The notes under the pieces were generated by a model. The model worked only from the letters and a program-made list of their open reading frames with translations. It did not search any database and had not been told where the DNA came from. A stretch of DNA of 64,000 bases. Source: Hongsoonwoonella zoysiae. Lineage in GTDB: Bacteria > Pseudomonadota > Alphaproteobacteria > Rhizobiales > Stappiaceae. The position numbers and the translations under genes are program-made. Below, in pieces: positions 54,320 to 64,000 of the stretch. The first letter of the stretch is position 1. Each line of letters starts with the position of its first letter. The stretch covers positions 760,236-824,235 of the forward strand of contig NZ_JABRXF010000001.1 of the NCBI RefSeq assembly GCF_013266695.1, read 5' to 3'.

Positions 54320-55537
54320 TCAAAGATCGAAACCCAGCATGTTGCCGACGGCGAAGACATCCTTGTCGCCGCGCCCGCAAAGGTTCATGACGATGATCTG
54401 ATCCTTGTCCATCTGCGGGGCGAGCTTCACCACATGCGCAAGCGCATGCGCGGGCTCGAGCGCGGGGATGATGCCTTCCACGCGGGTGAGCAGCTGGAAA
54501 GCCTCCAGCGCCTCGTCGTCGGTTGCCGGAACATAATTGACCCGGCCCGTTTCCTTCAGCCAGGAATGCTCCGGCCCGATGCCGGGATAATCGAGACCGG
54601 CGGAAATCGAGTGCCCTTCCAGGATCTGCCCGTCATCATCTTGCAGCAAATATGTACGGTTGCCATGCAGGACGCCCGGCTTGCCGGCGTTGAGCGAAGC
54701 GCAGTGCTCATCCCCCTCAAGGCCCTTGCCGCCGGCTTCCACGCCGTAGATCTTCACCGAAGGATCGTCGAGGAACGGGTGGAACAAGCCGATGGCGTTC
54801 GACCCGCCGCCAACGGCGGCAACCAGCGCATCCGGCAGGCGGCCTTCGGCCTCCATGAGCTGCGCCCTGGTTTCATTGCCGATCACGGACTGAAGGTTGC
54901 GCACCATCTCCGGATAGGGGTGCGGGCCCGCCGCCGTACCGATGAGGTAATAGGTCCAGTCCACATTGGTGACCCAGTCGCGCAGCGCCTCGTTCATGGC
55001 GTCCTTCAGCGTGCCGGCGCCGGCGGTAACCGGAACGATTTCGGCGCCCAGAAGCTTCATGCGGAAGACGTTCGGCTTTTGGCGCTCGACATCCGTCTTG
55101 CCCATGTAGACGACGCAAGGCAGGCCGAAGCGCGCGCAGACCGTCGCCGTCGCAACACCATGCTGGCCCGCGCCCGTTTCCGCGATGATGCGGGTCTTGC
55201 CCATGCGCTTGGCCAGCAGGATCTGGCCAAGGCAATTGTTGATCTTGTGGCTGCCGGTGTGGTTCAGCTCGTCGCGCTTGAAATAGACCTTCGCGCCGCC
55301 AAGCTCCTCCGTCAGCCGCTCGGCGAAATAAAGCGGCGAGGGGCGGCCCGTGTAATGCTTGTTGAGGCTGTCGATCTCGGCCTGGAAGGATGGGTCGGCC
55401 TTCGCGTCCTCATAGGCCTTTTCCAGATCGAGGATCAGCGGCATGAGCGTTTCGGCGACATAGCGCCCGCCGAAAATCCCGAAATGACCGCGCTCGTCGG
55501 GGCCTGAGCGATAGGTGTTCGGCTGCTGCACGGTCAT
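54320..55537 (-). CDS. trpB: Tryptophan synthase beta subunit
   Basis: The 405-residue PLP enzyme condenses indole with serine. The Schiff-base Lys is in [12 protein letters not shown], the phosphate loop is GGGSNAIG, and [10 protein letters not shown] is the family start. Normally trpA follows directly in a channel-forming complex. Here a foreign-looking gene begins ten bases after its stop. It starts three bases after the trpF stop. Confidence 0.95.
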   Translation of the reverse strand: MTVQQPNTYRSGPDERGHFGIFGGRYVAETLMPLILDLEKAYEDAKADPSFQAEIDSLNKHYTGRPSPLYFAERLTEELGGAKVYFKRDELNHTGSHKINNCLGQILLAKRMGKTRIIAETGAGQHGVATATVCARFGLPCVVYMGKTDVERQKPNVFRMKLLGAEIVPVTAGAGTLKDAMNEALRDWVTNVDWTYYLIGTAAGPHPYPEMVRNLQSVIGNETRAQLMEAEGRLPDALVAAVGGGSNAIGLFHPFLDDPSVKIYGVEAGGKGLEGDEHCASLNAGKPGVLHGNRTYLLQDDDGQILEGHSISAGLDYPGIGPEHSWLKETGRVNYVPATDDEALEAFQLLTRVEGIIPALEPAHALAHVVKLAPQMDKDQIIVMNLCGRGDKDVFAVGNMLGFDL

Positions 55538-55540
55538 TTC

Positions 55541-56197
55541 TTACTCTCCCACGCCGGCGCGCTTCGCGTTTGCGATGAACGCCCGGATCAGATTTTCGTC
55601 CTTCACGCCCCGCTCGCGCTCCACGCCGGAGGAAACGTCGACAGCCGATACGCCCGATATGGCAAGCGCCTCGGCAATCGTGTCAGGGGCAAGCCCTCCC
55701 GAAAGCATGACGGGAACCCCCAGGTCAAGCTCCTTTAGAAGAGACCAGTCGTAAGCGATGCCATTTCCGCCTGGAACCTCCCCGCCCTTGGGCGGCTTCG
55801 CGTCGAACAGGAAGCGGTCGACAATGCCGATATAGGGCATTGCTGCATCGATGTCGGAGCCTTCAGAAACGCCCAGCGCCTTCATAAGCTTCAGCCCCGT
55901 GCGCATCTTGATGCGCGCGCAGCGCTCCGGCGTTTCCTTCCCGTGGAGCTGCAGCCAATCGGGCTTCACCCGTTCGACGACCTCGTCGATCAGGCCGTCA
56001 TCGGGATCGACCATCAACGCGACGATTTCCGCCCTGCCACGCGCGCGTTCGGCAAGGCGCGAGGCGTTCTCGATGGATATGTTGCGCGGGCTTTTGGGAA
56101 AGAAAACAAGCCCGACCATCGCCGCACCCGCGTCCAGGGCAGCATCCAGCGTTTCCGGCGTCGAAAGCCCGCAGATTTTGACGAGAGGATCCGTCAT
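55541..56197 (-). CDS. trpF: Phosphoribosylanthranilate isomerase
   Basis: The 218-residue TIM barrel does the Amadori rearrangement in tryptophan synthesis. VKICGLSTPE carries the catalytic Cys, LQLHGKETPE follows, FDAKPPKGGEVPGGNG lines the active site, and VDVSSGVERERGVKD ends the barrel. It is first of the minus-strand trp-accD-folC set. The promoter should lie in 56198-56373. Confidence 0.94.
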   Translation of the reverse strand: MTDPLVKICGLSTPETLDAALDAGAAMVGLVFFPKSPRNISIENASRLAERARGRAEIVALMVDPDDGLIDEVVERVKPDWLQLHGKETPERCARIKMRTGLKLMKALGVSEGSDIDAAMPYIGIVDRFLFDAKPPKGGEVPGGNGIAYDWSLLKELDLGVPVMLSGGLAPDTIAEALAISGVSAVDVSSGVERERGVKDENLIRAFIANAKRAGVGE

Positions 56198-56251
56198 TCA
56201 GGTCTCACTCAACTCATGCAACCGACTTCGAAGAAAATGCATTCAGCGTCA

Positions 56252-56330
56252 TGCCCGGGCATGGCCCGGACATCAACCACATTTCAATCGCAGCACTTAT
56301 CCATATGGTTTGCCGGGCCATGCCCGGCAA
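56252..56330. repeat. Two palindromic repeats between trpF and maeB
   Basis: CCGGGC/GCCCGG (56255-56269) lies within a GTCATGCCCGGGC context, and TTGCCGGGC/GCCCGGCAA is a perfect 9-bp stem at 56310-56330. The GTCATGCCCGGGC wording recurs in the cluster at 27.4 kb, so they belong to one repeat family. Confidence 0.7.
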
Positions 56331-56373
56331 TGGCGAACGAAAATGCACGATCGTCGATATACGGTCTTCGATA

Positions 56374-58656
56374 TCACGTCACATTATAGGCCGCGATGGC
56401 CGCCATGTTGACGATATCGCTATCCTTCGCGCCGATCGTGAGGATCTGAACCGGCTTGTCGAGGCCGACGAGGAGGGGGCCGATGACCGTCGAGCCGCCG
56501 AGCTCCTGCAGCATCTTCGTGGAGATGGAGGCGGAGTGGAATGCCGGCATCACGAGCACATTGGCAGGCCCCGTCAGGCGGCAGAAGGGGTAGGCGGCCA
56601 TCTTGTCCGGGTTTAGCGCGACATCGGCTCCCATCTCGCCGTCGTATTCGAAATCGACCCGGCGGCGGTCGAGGATCTTCACCGCTTCCTGCACCCGCTC
56701 CGACCGCTCGCCCGGCGGATGGCCGAAGGTGGAATAGGCGAGCATCGCCACGCGCGGCTCATATCCCAGGCGCCGGGCGACATGGGCCGCTTCCTCGGCG
56801 ATATCGGCAAGTTCCTCCGACGTCGGCATGTCGATCACCGCCGTATCGGCGACGAGAACTGTGCGGCCGCGGCTCAATGCCAGCGAGATACCGATCATCC
56901 GGTGGCCGGGCTTCGCGTCGATGCAGCTCCTCACCGTGTCGAGCACGACGGAGTAATTTCGCGTGATGCCGGTAACCAGCGCATCGGCGTCGCCGCGCGC
57001 GACCATGATCGCGCCCCAGTAGTTGCGGTCGTTGTTCACGAGGCGCTGACAGTCGCGATAGAGATAGCCGCTGCGCTGCAGGCGGGCGTAGAGAAACTCC
57101 GCATAATCCCTGTTTCGGTTTGAAAGCCGCGCGTTCATGATCTCGATGCCCGGCCGGTTGAGATCGACACCGGCTTCCTTCGCCGCCTCGCGCACCTCGT
57201 CGTCGCGGCCGATCAGGATCGCCTTGCCGAGGCCTTGGCTGACGAAGCTCGCAGCCGCGCGGATCATCGGCTCCTCCTCTCCCTCAGCGAAGACGACGCG
57301 CTTCGGCGACTGCCGCACCTTGGAGAATATGCGCTGCAAGGTGCCGGCAACCGGATCGCGCCGCGCCGAAAGCTGGTTCCGGTAGGCATCCATGTCGACA
57401 ATCGGCCGGCGCGCGACACCTGAATCCATCGCCGCCTGGGCAACCGCAGGCGGCACGGTGGAGATAAGACGCGGATCGAACGGCACGGGAATGATGTATT
57501 CCGGCCCGAATTTGGGCCGGTTGCCGCGATAGGCGGCGGCCACCTCATCCGGCACTTCCTCACGCGCGAGCTTGGCCAGCGCCTCCGCGCAGGCGACCTT
57601 CATCTCGTCGTTGATGGTCGTCGCCAGAACGTCGAGCGCGCCACGGAAGATATAGGGAAAGCCCAGAACATTGTTGACCTGGTTGGGGTAATCCGACCGC
57701 CCCGTCGCCATGATGGCGTCGTCCCGGATTTCAGCCACTTCCTCCGGCGTGATTTCAGGGTCGGGATTGGCCATGGCGAAAATGATCGGATTGGGCGCCA
57801 TGACGCGCACCATGTCCTCCGTCAACGCTCCCTTCACCGAAACGCCGAGGAAGACGTCGGCACCTTTCAGCGCGTCGTAGAGCGAACGGGCGTCCGTTTC
57901 CACCGCATGGGCGGACTTCCACTGGTTCATGCCCTCTTCGCGGCCCTGGTAGATAACGCCCTTGGTGTCGCACAAAAGCACGTTTTCATGCGGCACGCCC
58001 ATCGCCTTCACAAGCTCGATGCAGGCGATGCCGGCCGCCCCCGCGCCGTTGCAGACGATCCTGACGTCCTTGATGTCGCGCCCGGTCAGGTGAAATGCGT
58101 TGATGAGGCCGGCGGCCGCGATGATCGCGGTGCCGTGCTGGTCGTCATGAAAGACGGGAATATCCATCATCTCGCGCAGGCGCTGCTCGATGATGAAGCA
58201 GTCCGGCGCCTTGATGTCCTCAAGGTTGATGCCGCCGAAGGACGGCCCGAGATAGCGTACAGAATTCACGAACTCGTCGACATTCTGGGTATCAACTTCC
58301 AGATCGATGGAATCGACATCAGCGAAGCGCTTGAAAAGCACCGCCTTGCCTTCCATCACCGGCTTGGAGGCGAGCGCACCGAGGTTGCCGAGGCCGAGGA
58401 TGGCCGAGCCGTTGGAAATCACCGCCACGAGGTTGCCGCGCGTGGTGTAGTCGAAGGCCCGGGTCGGATCTTCTGCAATCGCCTTCACCGGAACGGCGAC
58501 GCCCGGCGAATAGGCCAGCGACAGATCGCGCTGCGTCGCCATCGGCTTCGTTGGCGTAATTTCGAGCTTTCCGGGCCGGCCTTGCTGATGGAACTGCAGC
58601 GCCTCCTGCTCGGTAAAACTGACACCGCTTTTGCTCGACTTGTCCGTCGCCACCAT
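56374..58656 (-). CDS. maeB: NADP-dependent malic enzyme with phosphotransacetylase-like domain
   Basis: The 760-residue protein is the long rhizobial malic enzyme. The catalytic half (about 1-430) decarboxylates malate to pyruvate with NADP: SLAYSPGVAVPVKAI, then VCNGAGAAGIA for the nucleotide fold. The C-terminal half (about 440-760, RVVFAEGEEEPMIRA) resembles phosphotransacetylase and is probably regulatory. AGGGAGG precedes the ATG. It diverges from mutS. Confidence 0.94.
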   Translation of the reverse strand: MVATDKSSKSGVSFTEQEALQFHQQGRPGKLEITPTKPMATQRDLSLAYSPGVAVPVKAIAEDPTRAFDYTTRGNLVAVISNGSAILGLGNLGALASKPVMEGKAVLFKRFADVDSIDLEVDTQNVDEFVNSVRYLGPSFGGINLEDIKAPDCFIIEQRLREMMDIPVFHDDQHGTAIIAAAGLINAFHLTGRDIKDVRIVCNGAGAAGIACIELVKAMGVPHENVLLCDTKGVIYQGREEGMNQWKSAHAVETDARSLYDALKGADVFLGVSVKGALTEDMVRVMAPNPIIFAMANPDPEITPEEVAEIRDDAIMATGRSDYPNQVNNVLGFPYIFRGALDVLATTINDEMKVACAEALAKLAREEVPDEVAAAYRGNRPKFGPEYIIPVPFDPRLISTVPPAVAQAAMDSGVARRPIVDMDAYRNQLSARRDPVAGTLQRIFSKVRQSPKRVVFAEGEEEPMIRAAASFVSQGLGKAILIGRDDEVREAAKEAGVDLNRPGIEIMNARLSNRNRDYAEFLYARLQRSGYLYRDCQRLVNNDRNYWGAIMVARGDADALVTGITRNYSVVLDTVRSCIDAKPGHRMIGISLALSRGRTVLVADTAVIDMPTSEELADIAEEAAHVARRLGYEPRVAMLAYSTFGHPPGERSERVQEAVKILDRRRVDFEYDGEMGADVALNPDKMAAYPFCRLTGPANVLVMPAFHSASISTKMLQELGGSTVIGPLLVGLDKPVQILTIGAKDSDIVNMAAIAAYNVT

Positions 58657-58806
58657 CCCGGCCTCCCTGGAAAAAATTATTATGGAATCGGGATGAGCCC
58701 GAACCCTTTGGGGAGAGGCACATTATCCCCGGAAAATGGTGCGCTCAACCCGACCGGAGGGCGATCCGGCAATGAAAGACTTTCAACGGTTTGCTAACTT
58801 GCGCCC

Positions 58807-61578
58807 ATGCCCGACACCCTGACCAGGCCCGACACGCCCCCAGCCAAACGAAATACGGCCAATAGCCCCGCAAGTTCCGCAGCGGACCAGCGCGTTACGC
58901 CGATGATGGCGCAATTCCTGGAAATCAAGGCAGCCAATCCCGACAGCCTCCTTTTTTACCGGATGGGCGATTTCTACGAACTTTTTTTCGAGGACGCGGA
59001 AATCGCGGCACAAGCACTCGCCATAACGCTGACCAAGCGCGGCAAGCATCTGGGCGAAGATATCCCCATGTGCGGTGTTCCGGTGCATTCCGCCGACGAT
59101 TACCTGCAAAAGCTCATATCGCTCGGCCACCGCGTCGCCGTCTGCGAGCAGACGGAGGATCCGGCGGAAGCAAAGAAGCGCGGCTCGAAATCCGTCGTCC
59201 GGCGCGACGTGATCCGTCTCGTCACGCCCGGCACGCTGACCGAGGAGCGGTTGCTCGACGCAAGCCGCAGCAACTACCTTCTGGCGCTGACGCGCGCGCG
59301 GGCAGGCTCGCTCGACGAGACGCAAAACTTCGGCCTTGCCTGGATCGATATCTCAACCGGCGCGTTCCGCGTGGCCGAAAGCGATGACGAAACACTTTCC
59401 GCCGACATCGCCCGTGTCGACCCGCGCGAGATCGTCGTTTCCGACAATCTGCTCGACGATGGCGAATTGCGCCGCCTTTTGAACGATCTGCCGGCCTCGC
59501 TTTCGCCGGTGCCGCGTGCGCTCTTCGACGGGGCGACCGCCGCCGACCGCCTGTCGCATTATTTCGGTGTGCGTACGCTTGACGGGTTCGGCAGCTTTTC
59601 CCGCATCGAACTTTCAGCCGCCGCCGGCGCGCTCTCCTATGTGGAAAAAACGCAGATCGGCAACCGGCCGCCGCTTGATCCGCCGGCGCGCGAAGCCGGC
59701 GACGGGCGAATGCTTATCGATCCGGCGACACGAGCGAACCTTGAGCTCATGCGCACGTTGTCCGGAGAGCGGGGCGGCTCGCTGCTTGCAGCGATAGACC
59801 GAACGGTAACCGGGGCAGGATCCCGCCTTCTGGCCGCGCGCCTTGCTGGGCCGCTGCTGGACATCGAAGCGATCCATAGAAGGCAGGATGCCGTCGAGCT
59901 TTTCCATTCGGAAACCATGCTCCGCGAGCGGCTTCGCGAATATCTGAAGGCTGCGCCCGACATGGCGCGCGCCCTTTCGCGGCTCGCGCTCGACCGGGGC
60001 GGCCCGCGCGACCTTCTGGCCCTTGCCGAAGGCCTTTCCTCCGCGCATGCCATTGCCAACCTTTTGGCCAAACATGGCGTACTGCCGGCGGAAGTCGATG
60101 CCGCGCGCGAAAGCCTCGCCGAGACGCCTTACGACCTCGGCCAGGAACTCAACCATGCGCTTTCCGACGAACCGCCGCTGCTGAAACGCGACGGCGGGTT
60201 CGTGGCCGAAGGTTATTTACCCGACCTTGACGACCTCCGCCGGCTTCGCGACGACAGCCGCAAGGTGATCGCGCGCATGCAGGCCGAGCTTTCACAGGAG
60301 CTTGCCCTTCGCTCGCTCAAGATCAAGCACAACAACGTGCTTGGCTGGTTCATCGAAGTACCGACCATGCAGGCGGAGAAGCTTACCGCCGACCCGGCAC
60401 GCTTCATCCACCGGCAGACCATGGCCGGTGCCATGCGTTTTACCACCACGGAGCTTGCCGAGCTTGAATCGAAGATAGCAAGTGCGGGTGAGCGGGCGCT
60501 GGCGCTTGAGCTTGAAGTCTTTTCAAAGCTGCAGGGCCAGGTGATCGCCGCCGGCAATCTCATCAAAAAAGGCGCAGATGCGCTCGCGATCCTCGATGTC
60601 GCGATAGCACTCGCCGTCCTCGCCGAGGCCGAGAATTACGTCCGGCCAAAAGTCGACGGGAGCCTGGCCTTCGATATCAAGGGCGGGCGGCACCCGGTGG
60701 TCGAGCAGGCGCTCCGCCGTCAGGGCGGCGATCCGTTCGTGGCGAACGACGTCGACCTTGGCGGCGAAGGCGGGGACGGGAACGGCCGCATCTGGCTCAT
60801 CACCGGCCCGAACATGGCCGGCAAATCGACCTATCTCAGGCAAAACGCGTTGATCGCCATCCTGGCGCAGATGGGCGCCTTCGTCCCTGCCCTGGAGGCG
60901 CATATCGGAGTAGTGGACCGGCTGTTTTCCCGCGTGGGTGCTGCCGACGATCTGGCGCGCGGGCGCTCCACCTTCATGGTGGAAATGGTGGAAACGGCGG
61001 CGATCCTCAATCAGGCGGGGCCACGCTCGCTCGTGATCCTGGACGAGATCGGCAGGGGTACCGCGACTTTCGACGGGCTGTCGATCGCCTGGGCGGCGAT
61101 AGAGCATCTGCATGAGGTCAACCGCTCGCGCGCCCTATTCGCCACGCATTATCACGAGTTGACGGCTCTTTCCGCCCGTCTCGAACGCCTGTCGAATGCC
61201 ACCGTTCGGGTGAAGGAGTGGGAAGGCGACGTCATCTTCCTCCATGAAATCGCCCCGGGTGCCGCCGACCGATCCTACGGCATTCAGGTCGCGCGTCTCG
61301 CCGGGCTGCCGGCTTCCGTGGTTGAGCGTGCGCGTGCGGTTCTCGTCCAGCTTGAAGAGCAGGACCGTCAGAAACCCGTCGAAACGCTGATCGACGACCT
61401 GCCGCTTTTCGCGGCCATGCCGCAAAAGCCGGCGCCTGCCACGAAATCGGCGGAAATATCCGACGAGCTGGGCGAAGCGCTCGATTCCGTCGACCCCGAC
61501 GACATGACGCCCCGCGAAGCGCTGGAAGCGCTCTACGAGTTGAAGCGGAAGCGGCTGGAATTGAAAAAAGGCGGGTGA
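58807..61578 (+). CDS. mutS: DNA mismatch repair protein MutS
   Basis: The 923-residue ATPase has the mismatch-reading FYELFFEDA motif (GDFYELF near 58), a connector and clamp, and the ATPase domain with Walker [11 protein letters not shown] and [12 protein letters not shown]. All major domains are present. It recognises mismatches and small loops and calls MutL. It ends seven bases before the convergent DUF2244 gene, with no terminator between. The usual neighbour glnD is not here. Confidence 0.97.
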   Translation: MPDTLTRPDTPPAKRNTANSPASSAADQRVTPMMAQFLEIKAANPDSLLFYRMGDFYELFFEDAEIAAQALAITLTKRGKHLGEDIPMCGVPVHSADDYLQKLISLGHRVAVCEQTEDPAEAKKRGSKSVVRRDVIRLVTPGTLTEERLLDASRSNYLLALTRARAGSLDETQNFGLAWIDISTGAFRVAESDDETLSADIARVDPREIVVSDNLLDDGELRRLLNDLPASLSPVPRALFDGATAADRLSHYFGVRTLDGFGSFSRIELSAAAGALSYVEKTQIGNRPPLDPPAREAGDGRMLIDPATRANLELMRTLSGERGGSLLAAIDRTVTGAGSRLLAARLAGPLLDIEAIHRRQDAVELFHSETMLRERLREYLKAAPDMARALSRLALDRGGPRDLLALAEGLSSAHAIANLLAKHGVLPAEVDAARESLAETPYDLGQELNHALSDEPPLLKRDGGFVAEGYLPDLDDLRRLRDDSRKVIARMQAELSQELALRSLKIKHNNVLGWFIEVPTMQAEKLTADPARFIHRQTMAGAMRFTTTELAELESKIASAGERALALELEVFSKLQGQVIAAGNLIKKGADALAILDVAIALAVLAEAENYVRPKVDGSLAFDIKGGRHPVVEQALRRQGGDPFVANDVDLGGEGGDGNGRIWLITGPNMAGKSTYLRQNALIAILAQMGAFVPALEAHIGVVDRLFSRVGAADDLARGRSTFMVEMVETAAILNQAGPRSLVILDEIGRGTATFDGLSIAWAAIEHLHEVNRSRALFATHYHELTALSARLERLSNATVRVKEWEGDVIFLHEIAPGAADRSYGIQVARLAGLPASVVERARAVLVQLEEQDRQKPVETLIDDLPLFAAMPQKPAPATKSAEISDELGEALDSVDPDDMTPREALEALYELKRKRLELKKGG

Positions 61579-61585
61579 GCGGCAC

Positions 61586-62134
61586 TCAGGTTGCCGGATG
61601 CGGAATGCGGCCGGACTTCGCGGCTGAAAGTGCGGCCTGCAACGCGCCCGCGAAGCTCGTACGATCGTCCGGATTCAGAAAGCCGCCAACGGGAACACGC
61701 TCGCCCTTCGCATAAAGGGCGATGCGGGTGACGCCTTCATCCTCCTCTCGTGAAACCGAAAGCCGCACCCAGAACGGGTTGAAACGATATTCCTCGACTT
61801 TGCCGTAGTGGCTGACCTTGCGAATGACGATTTCGGTCAGCGAAACGCTCACCTCCTCGAAAGCCCGCGCCGTCCGGTAGTTCCAGCGGAAGGCGGCCCA
61901 GACCAACAGAACATCCAACCCGAGGAAGCCGACGACGGGCCAGGCGCCTATCGCCATGAAAACAAGGCCCGCAGCGAAGCAGACCCCGCCGGTGACAACC
62001 ATCAGGACCGTAAAACCCTTCGGACCGAGGGACCTATGCGGCGTGAGCACGGCGGAAAAAAACGGGCGGTCGGAATTTTCCGCAACCGCATCAATTTCGC
62101 TCGCTCCGCTGGATCGGCCATTGCTCTTTGTCAT
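61586..62134 (-). CDS. DUF2244 family membrane protein
   Basis: ATG 62134 starts MTKSNGRSSG; a longer frame upstream would overlap the divergent nth leader. The 182-residue protein has two close membrane helices (GFTVLMVVTGGVCFAAGLVF and GFLGLDVLLVWAAF) and a C-terminal domain that begins WNYRTARAFEEVSVS. This is the DUF2244 pattern. The family often sits beside nth in alphaproteobacteria. Function unknown. Confidence 0.88.
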   Translation of the reverse strand: MTKSNGRSSGASEIDAVAENSDRPFFSAVLTPHRSLGPKGFTVLMVVTGGVCFAAGLVFMAIGAWPVVGFLGLDVLLVWAAFRWNYRTARAFEEVSVSLTEIVIRKVSHYGKVEEYRFNPFWVRLSVSREEDEGVTRIALYAKGERVPVGGFLNPDDRTSFAGALQAALSAAKSGRIPHPAT

Positions 62135-62156
62135 AGGCGATAAGTATAGATTGGAA

Positions 62157-63005
62157 ATGTCCGAGGAAAACCAGAATTCCGTAAAAACCCGTAAGCGCGC
62201 GCAAACGAGCGAAAAAAAGCCGGCTCGTGCCGCCTCAAAGCGAAGCGCTGCGAAAGCCGCCGCCGGCAAGGCGAAATCACCCCCGCGAAAGCGCGCCGCG
62301 CCCCGCTACACCAAGGCGGAAATCCGCGCGATATTCGACCGTTTTCACGCCGCCGACCCGGAACCGAAGGGCGAACTCGACCATACCAACGCCTTCACGC
62401 TGCTCGTCGCCGTCGTCCTTTCCGCGCAAGCGACGGACGCCGGCGTCAACAAGGCGACGAAACACCTCTTCCAGATTGCCGATACGCCTGAGAAGATGCT
62501 GGCCTTGGGCGAAGACAAGGTACGCGACGAGATCCGCACCATCGGGCTTTACAAGAACAAGGCGAAGAACGTGGTCGCACTTTCGCAAAAGCTGATCTCC
62601 GAGCATGGCAGCGAAGTGCCGCAGGACCGTGAAGCGCTGGAAGCGCTGCCTGGTGTGGGGCGCAAGACGGCGAACGTCGTGCTCAACATCGCTTTCGGGG
62701 AGCCGACGATCGCGGTCGACACCCATCTTTTCCGGCTTGGAAACCGCATCGGCATCGCGCCCGGCAAGACGCCGCTGGAGGTCGAAAAGGCGATGGAAAA
62801 AATCGTTCCGCCGGACCGCGGCCTGCACGCTCATCACTGGCTGATCCTGCATGGACGCTACATATGCAAGGCGCGCAAGCCCGAATGCAGGCGCTGCATC
62901 ATCTACGATTTGTGCAAGAGCCCGGAAAAGGAAAAACTGGACGCGGTGCCGGAAATAGCCCGCCAGATGGCGGAGAAAGCTGCGGCGGAAGAAACCGGCG
63001 CCTGA
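62157..63005 (+). CDS. nth: Endonuclease III
   Basis: The 282-residue DNA glycosylase/AP lyase removes oxidised pyrimidines. A basic Lys/Ala-rich N-terminal extension (about 1-50) precedes the HhH domain. LPGVGRKTANVVL holds the catalytic Lys, VDTHLFRL the catalytic Asp, and C-x6-C-x2-C-x5-C near the end (CKARKPECRRCIIYDLC) binds 4Fe-4S. It is divergent from DUF2244, and its stop is two bases from that of convergent irr. Confidence 0.95.
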   Translation: MSEENQNSVKTRKRAQTSEKKPARAASKRSAAKAAAGKAKSPPRKRAAPRYTKAEIRAIFDRFHAADPEPKGELDHTNAFTLLVAVVLSAQATDAGVNKATKHLFQIADTPEKMLALGEDKVRDEIRTIGLYKNKAKNVVALSQKLISEHGSEVPQDREALEALPGVGRKTANVVLNIAFGEPTIAVDTHLFRLGNRIGIAPGKTPLEVEKAMEKIVPPDRGLHAHHWLILHGRYICKARKPECRRCIIYDLCKSPEKEKLDAVPEIARQMAEKAAAEETGA

Positions 63006-63007
63006 CG

Positions 63008-63439
63008 TCAGCGCCTGGGGCGCACCCTGACGACGACATCGACGCGCACCACTTCCATCCCCTCCGGCGCGCGCGGCATCGATGTCAGATGCACGCCCTC
63101 GCCCGGAATGTCTACAAGGCGATTCTCGCTCTCGATGAAGAAATGGTGATGATCGTCGGTGTTGGTATCGAAATAAGTCTTCGTGCCTTCCACCGCGACT
63201 TCGCGAAGCAGGCCCGCCTCGGTGAACTGATGAAGAGTGTTATAAACCGTGGCGAGCGATACGGGCACGTTCACAGCCTCGGCTTCCTCATGCAAAAGCT
63301 CGGCGGAAACATGGCGATTTCCCTTGGAAAACAGGATTTCGGCGAGCGCCACGCGCTGACGCGTCGGCCGCAAACCCGCATTGCGCAGCGTGTCGGCCAC
63401 GTCGAGTTCGCTTAGCTCAAGGTGATGATGTTCCGTCAT
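63008..63439 (-). CDS. irr: Fur-family iron response regulator Irr
   Basis: ATG 63439 gives 143 residues starting MTEHHHLELSELDVADTL. The winged-helix part has GLRPTRQRVALAEILFS and SLATVYNTLHQFTEAGL. The dimerisation part has TDDHHHFF, the His cluster implicated in heme binding by Irr. Irr represses heme synthesis and activates or represses iron genes according to heme status. The location next to fabA is the one seen in many Hyphomicrobiales and supports Irr over Fur or Zur. Confidence 0.92.
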   Translation of the reverse strand: MTEHHHLELSELDVADTLRNAGLRPTRQRVALAEILFSKGNRHVSAELLHEEAEAVNVPVSLATVYNTLHQFTEAGLLREVAVEGTKTYFDTNTDDHHHFFIESENRLVDIPGEGVHLTSMPRAPEGMEVVRVDVVVRVRPRR

Positions 63440-63813
63440 TACCGTCCGGTCGGTTCCTGCAGGTTCAGGGCGAAGAAACCTACTCTCTGCGAAGTCGTTC
63501 CCTAGCGTTGTGCCATGACGGCCACCAGAATGGCAAGCCACACGTCGTCGCACCCGCGTTTTCAGCGATCTTATCGGGAGATAGGGAAGTATCGCCCGGC
63601 AATCAATATTTTATACCGGACTCAAGGGCAACAGCGCGCGACGCAGCGACGTCCTGCGTTCCGGCAATGCCGCACGGTCTTTCGAAGACTGTGGCACTGT
63701 GTTAGGAAAGCGCGGTTTTCGACCGAAGAAGCACAAAACGGATCGGCCGAAACGGTGCAGGCGCGCTGCGCCAAGGTGCCGGCGGACGATAAAAACAGAA
63801 CTGCGGGACAGGA
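63440..63813. other. Divergent region between irr and fabA
   Basis: These 374 bases must carry promoters for irr and fabA. Open frames that cross it look non-coding. I saw no clear Irr box or other operator. Confidence 0.55.
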
Positions 63814-64000
63814 ATGCAAGAGCGGCAATCGAGCTACGATTACGAGGAATTGCTCGCCTGCGGGCGAGGCGAGCTTTTTGGACAGGGCAACGCGCAATTG
63901 CCGCTCCCGCCCATGCTGATGTTCGACCGGATCACGGAAATCTCCGAAGACGGCGGTGAGCATGGCAAGGGCTGCGTGCGCGCCGAACTCGATATCAAGG
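63814..64000 (+). CDS. fabA: 3-hydroxydecanoyl-ACP dehydratase FabA (3' end outside window)
   Basis: GGGACAGG precedes ATG 63814. The first 62 residues are present: [16 protein letters not shown] and [13 protein letters not shown] are the conserved FabA N-terminus, and the catalytic His lies beyond the edge. FabA dehydrates and isomerises C10 intermediates for unsaturated fatty acid synthesis. Confidence 0.92.
   Translation, partial: MQERQSSYDYEELLACGRGELFGQGNAQLPLPPMLMFDRITEISEDGGEHGKGCVRAELDIK

Noticed and set aside
63515-63919. Open + frame between irr and fabA
   Set aside because: It overlaps the clearly recognised fabA start in another frame, has no ribosome-binding site and no family resemblance.
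1-64000. tRNA, rRNA or phage attachment site flanking the AT-rich genes
   Set aside because: No tRNA-like cloverleaf, integrase or direct repeat pair was found by eye at the borders of either AT-rich insertion; a tRNAscan and repeat search would settle this.

Overview
The window looks like chromosome from a GC-rich alphaproteobacterium of the order Hyphomicrobiales (Rhizobiales). The evidence is the gene content and order: comM-gshB-yraN-rsmI-lppC-coaBC, dut, trpF-trpB-trpA-accD-folC, irr next to fabA, a Porin_2-type porin, and an AccD that lacks most of the zinc-finger cysteines. The genus cannot be fixed from the sequence alone. I saw no rRNA, tRNA, CRISPR array, IS element or prophage.

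Layout. 1-6.7 kb: DNA uptake/recombination ATPase (comM, cut by the window edge), glutathione synthase, YraN, a small membrane protein, rsmI, and a divergent LppC-like lipoprotein with coaBC. A structured, terminator-bounded stretch on the + strand (about 2340-2599) is a small-RNA candidate. 6.7-10.4 kb: an OmpA-domain/Cys-rich envelope pair, dut, a HAD hydrolase and cysK. 10.5-19.1 kb (minus): trpS, murJ, glnD, an XRE regulator, Smr, mltA and a Tim44-like protein. 19.4-25.0 kb (plus): fxsA, a fatty acid hydroxylase-type protein, acyltransferase 3 and polA.

25.0-27.2 kb is an AT-rich island directly after polA. Its three coupled genes encode a pentapeptide-repeat membrane protein with a pore-like C-terminus, a polymerase-beta-type nucleotidyltransferase and a 110-residue Cys-containing protein of unknown function. 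It is followed by a dense field of palindromic repeats (27.26-27.84 kb). 27.8-31.9 kb: an oxidoreductase, a porin, a tiny secreted protein and an AlkC-like DNA repair protein.

31.9-48.9 kb is mostly one functional unit, a reductive pyrimidine (uracil/thymine) degradation regulon. PreT and PreA reduce the base, HydA opens the ring, an M20 amidohydrolase removes the carbamoyl group, an omega-transaminase removes the amino group, and MmsA makes the acyl-CoA. A four-gene ABC importer and a small unknown protein sit in the same run. Two tandem RutR-like TetR regulators lie beside it. Near-identical palindromes of the RutR type (TTGACYRTTTGGTCAR) lie before preT and between the regulators and the transaminase, which suggests common control. 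A DMT permease and an MltB-type transglycosylase are placed between the two halves.

48.9-50.4 kb: an Xre/ParS-like antitoxin and RES toxin, with a three-copy 9-bp repeat over the promoter -35. 50.4-56.2 kb (minus): folC, accD and the trp genes, with an AT-rich three-TM membrane protein inserted between trpB and trpA. 56.4-64 kb: maeB, mutS, a DUF2244 protein, nth, irr and the start of fabA.

The strongest candidates for something undescribed are the post-polA island, the membrane gene inside the trp operon, and the + strand RNA candidate between gshB and yraN.
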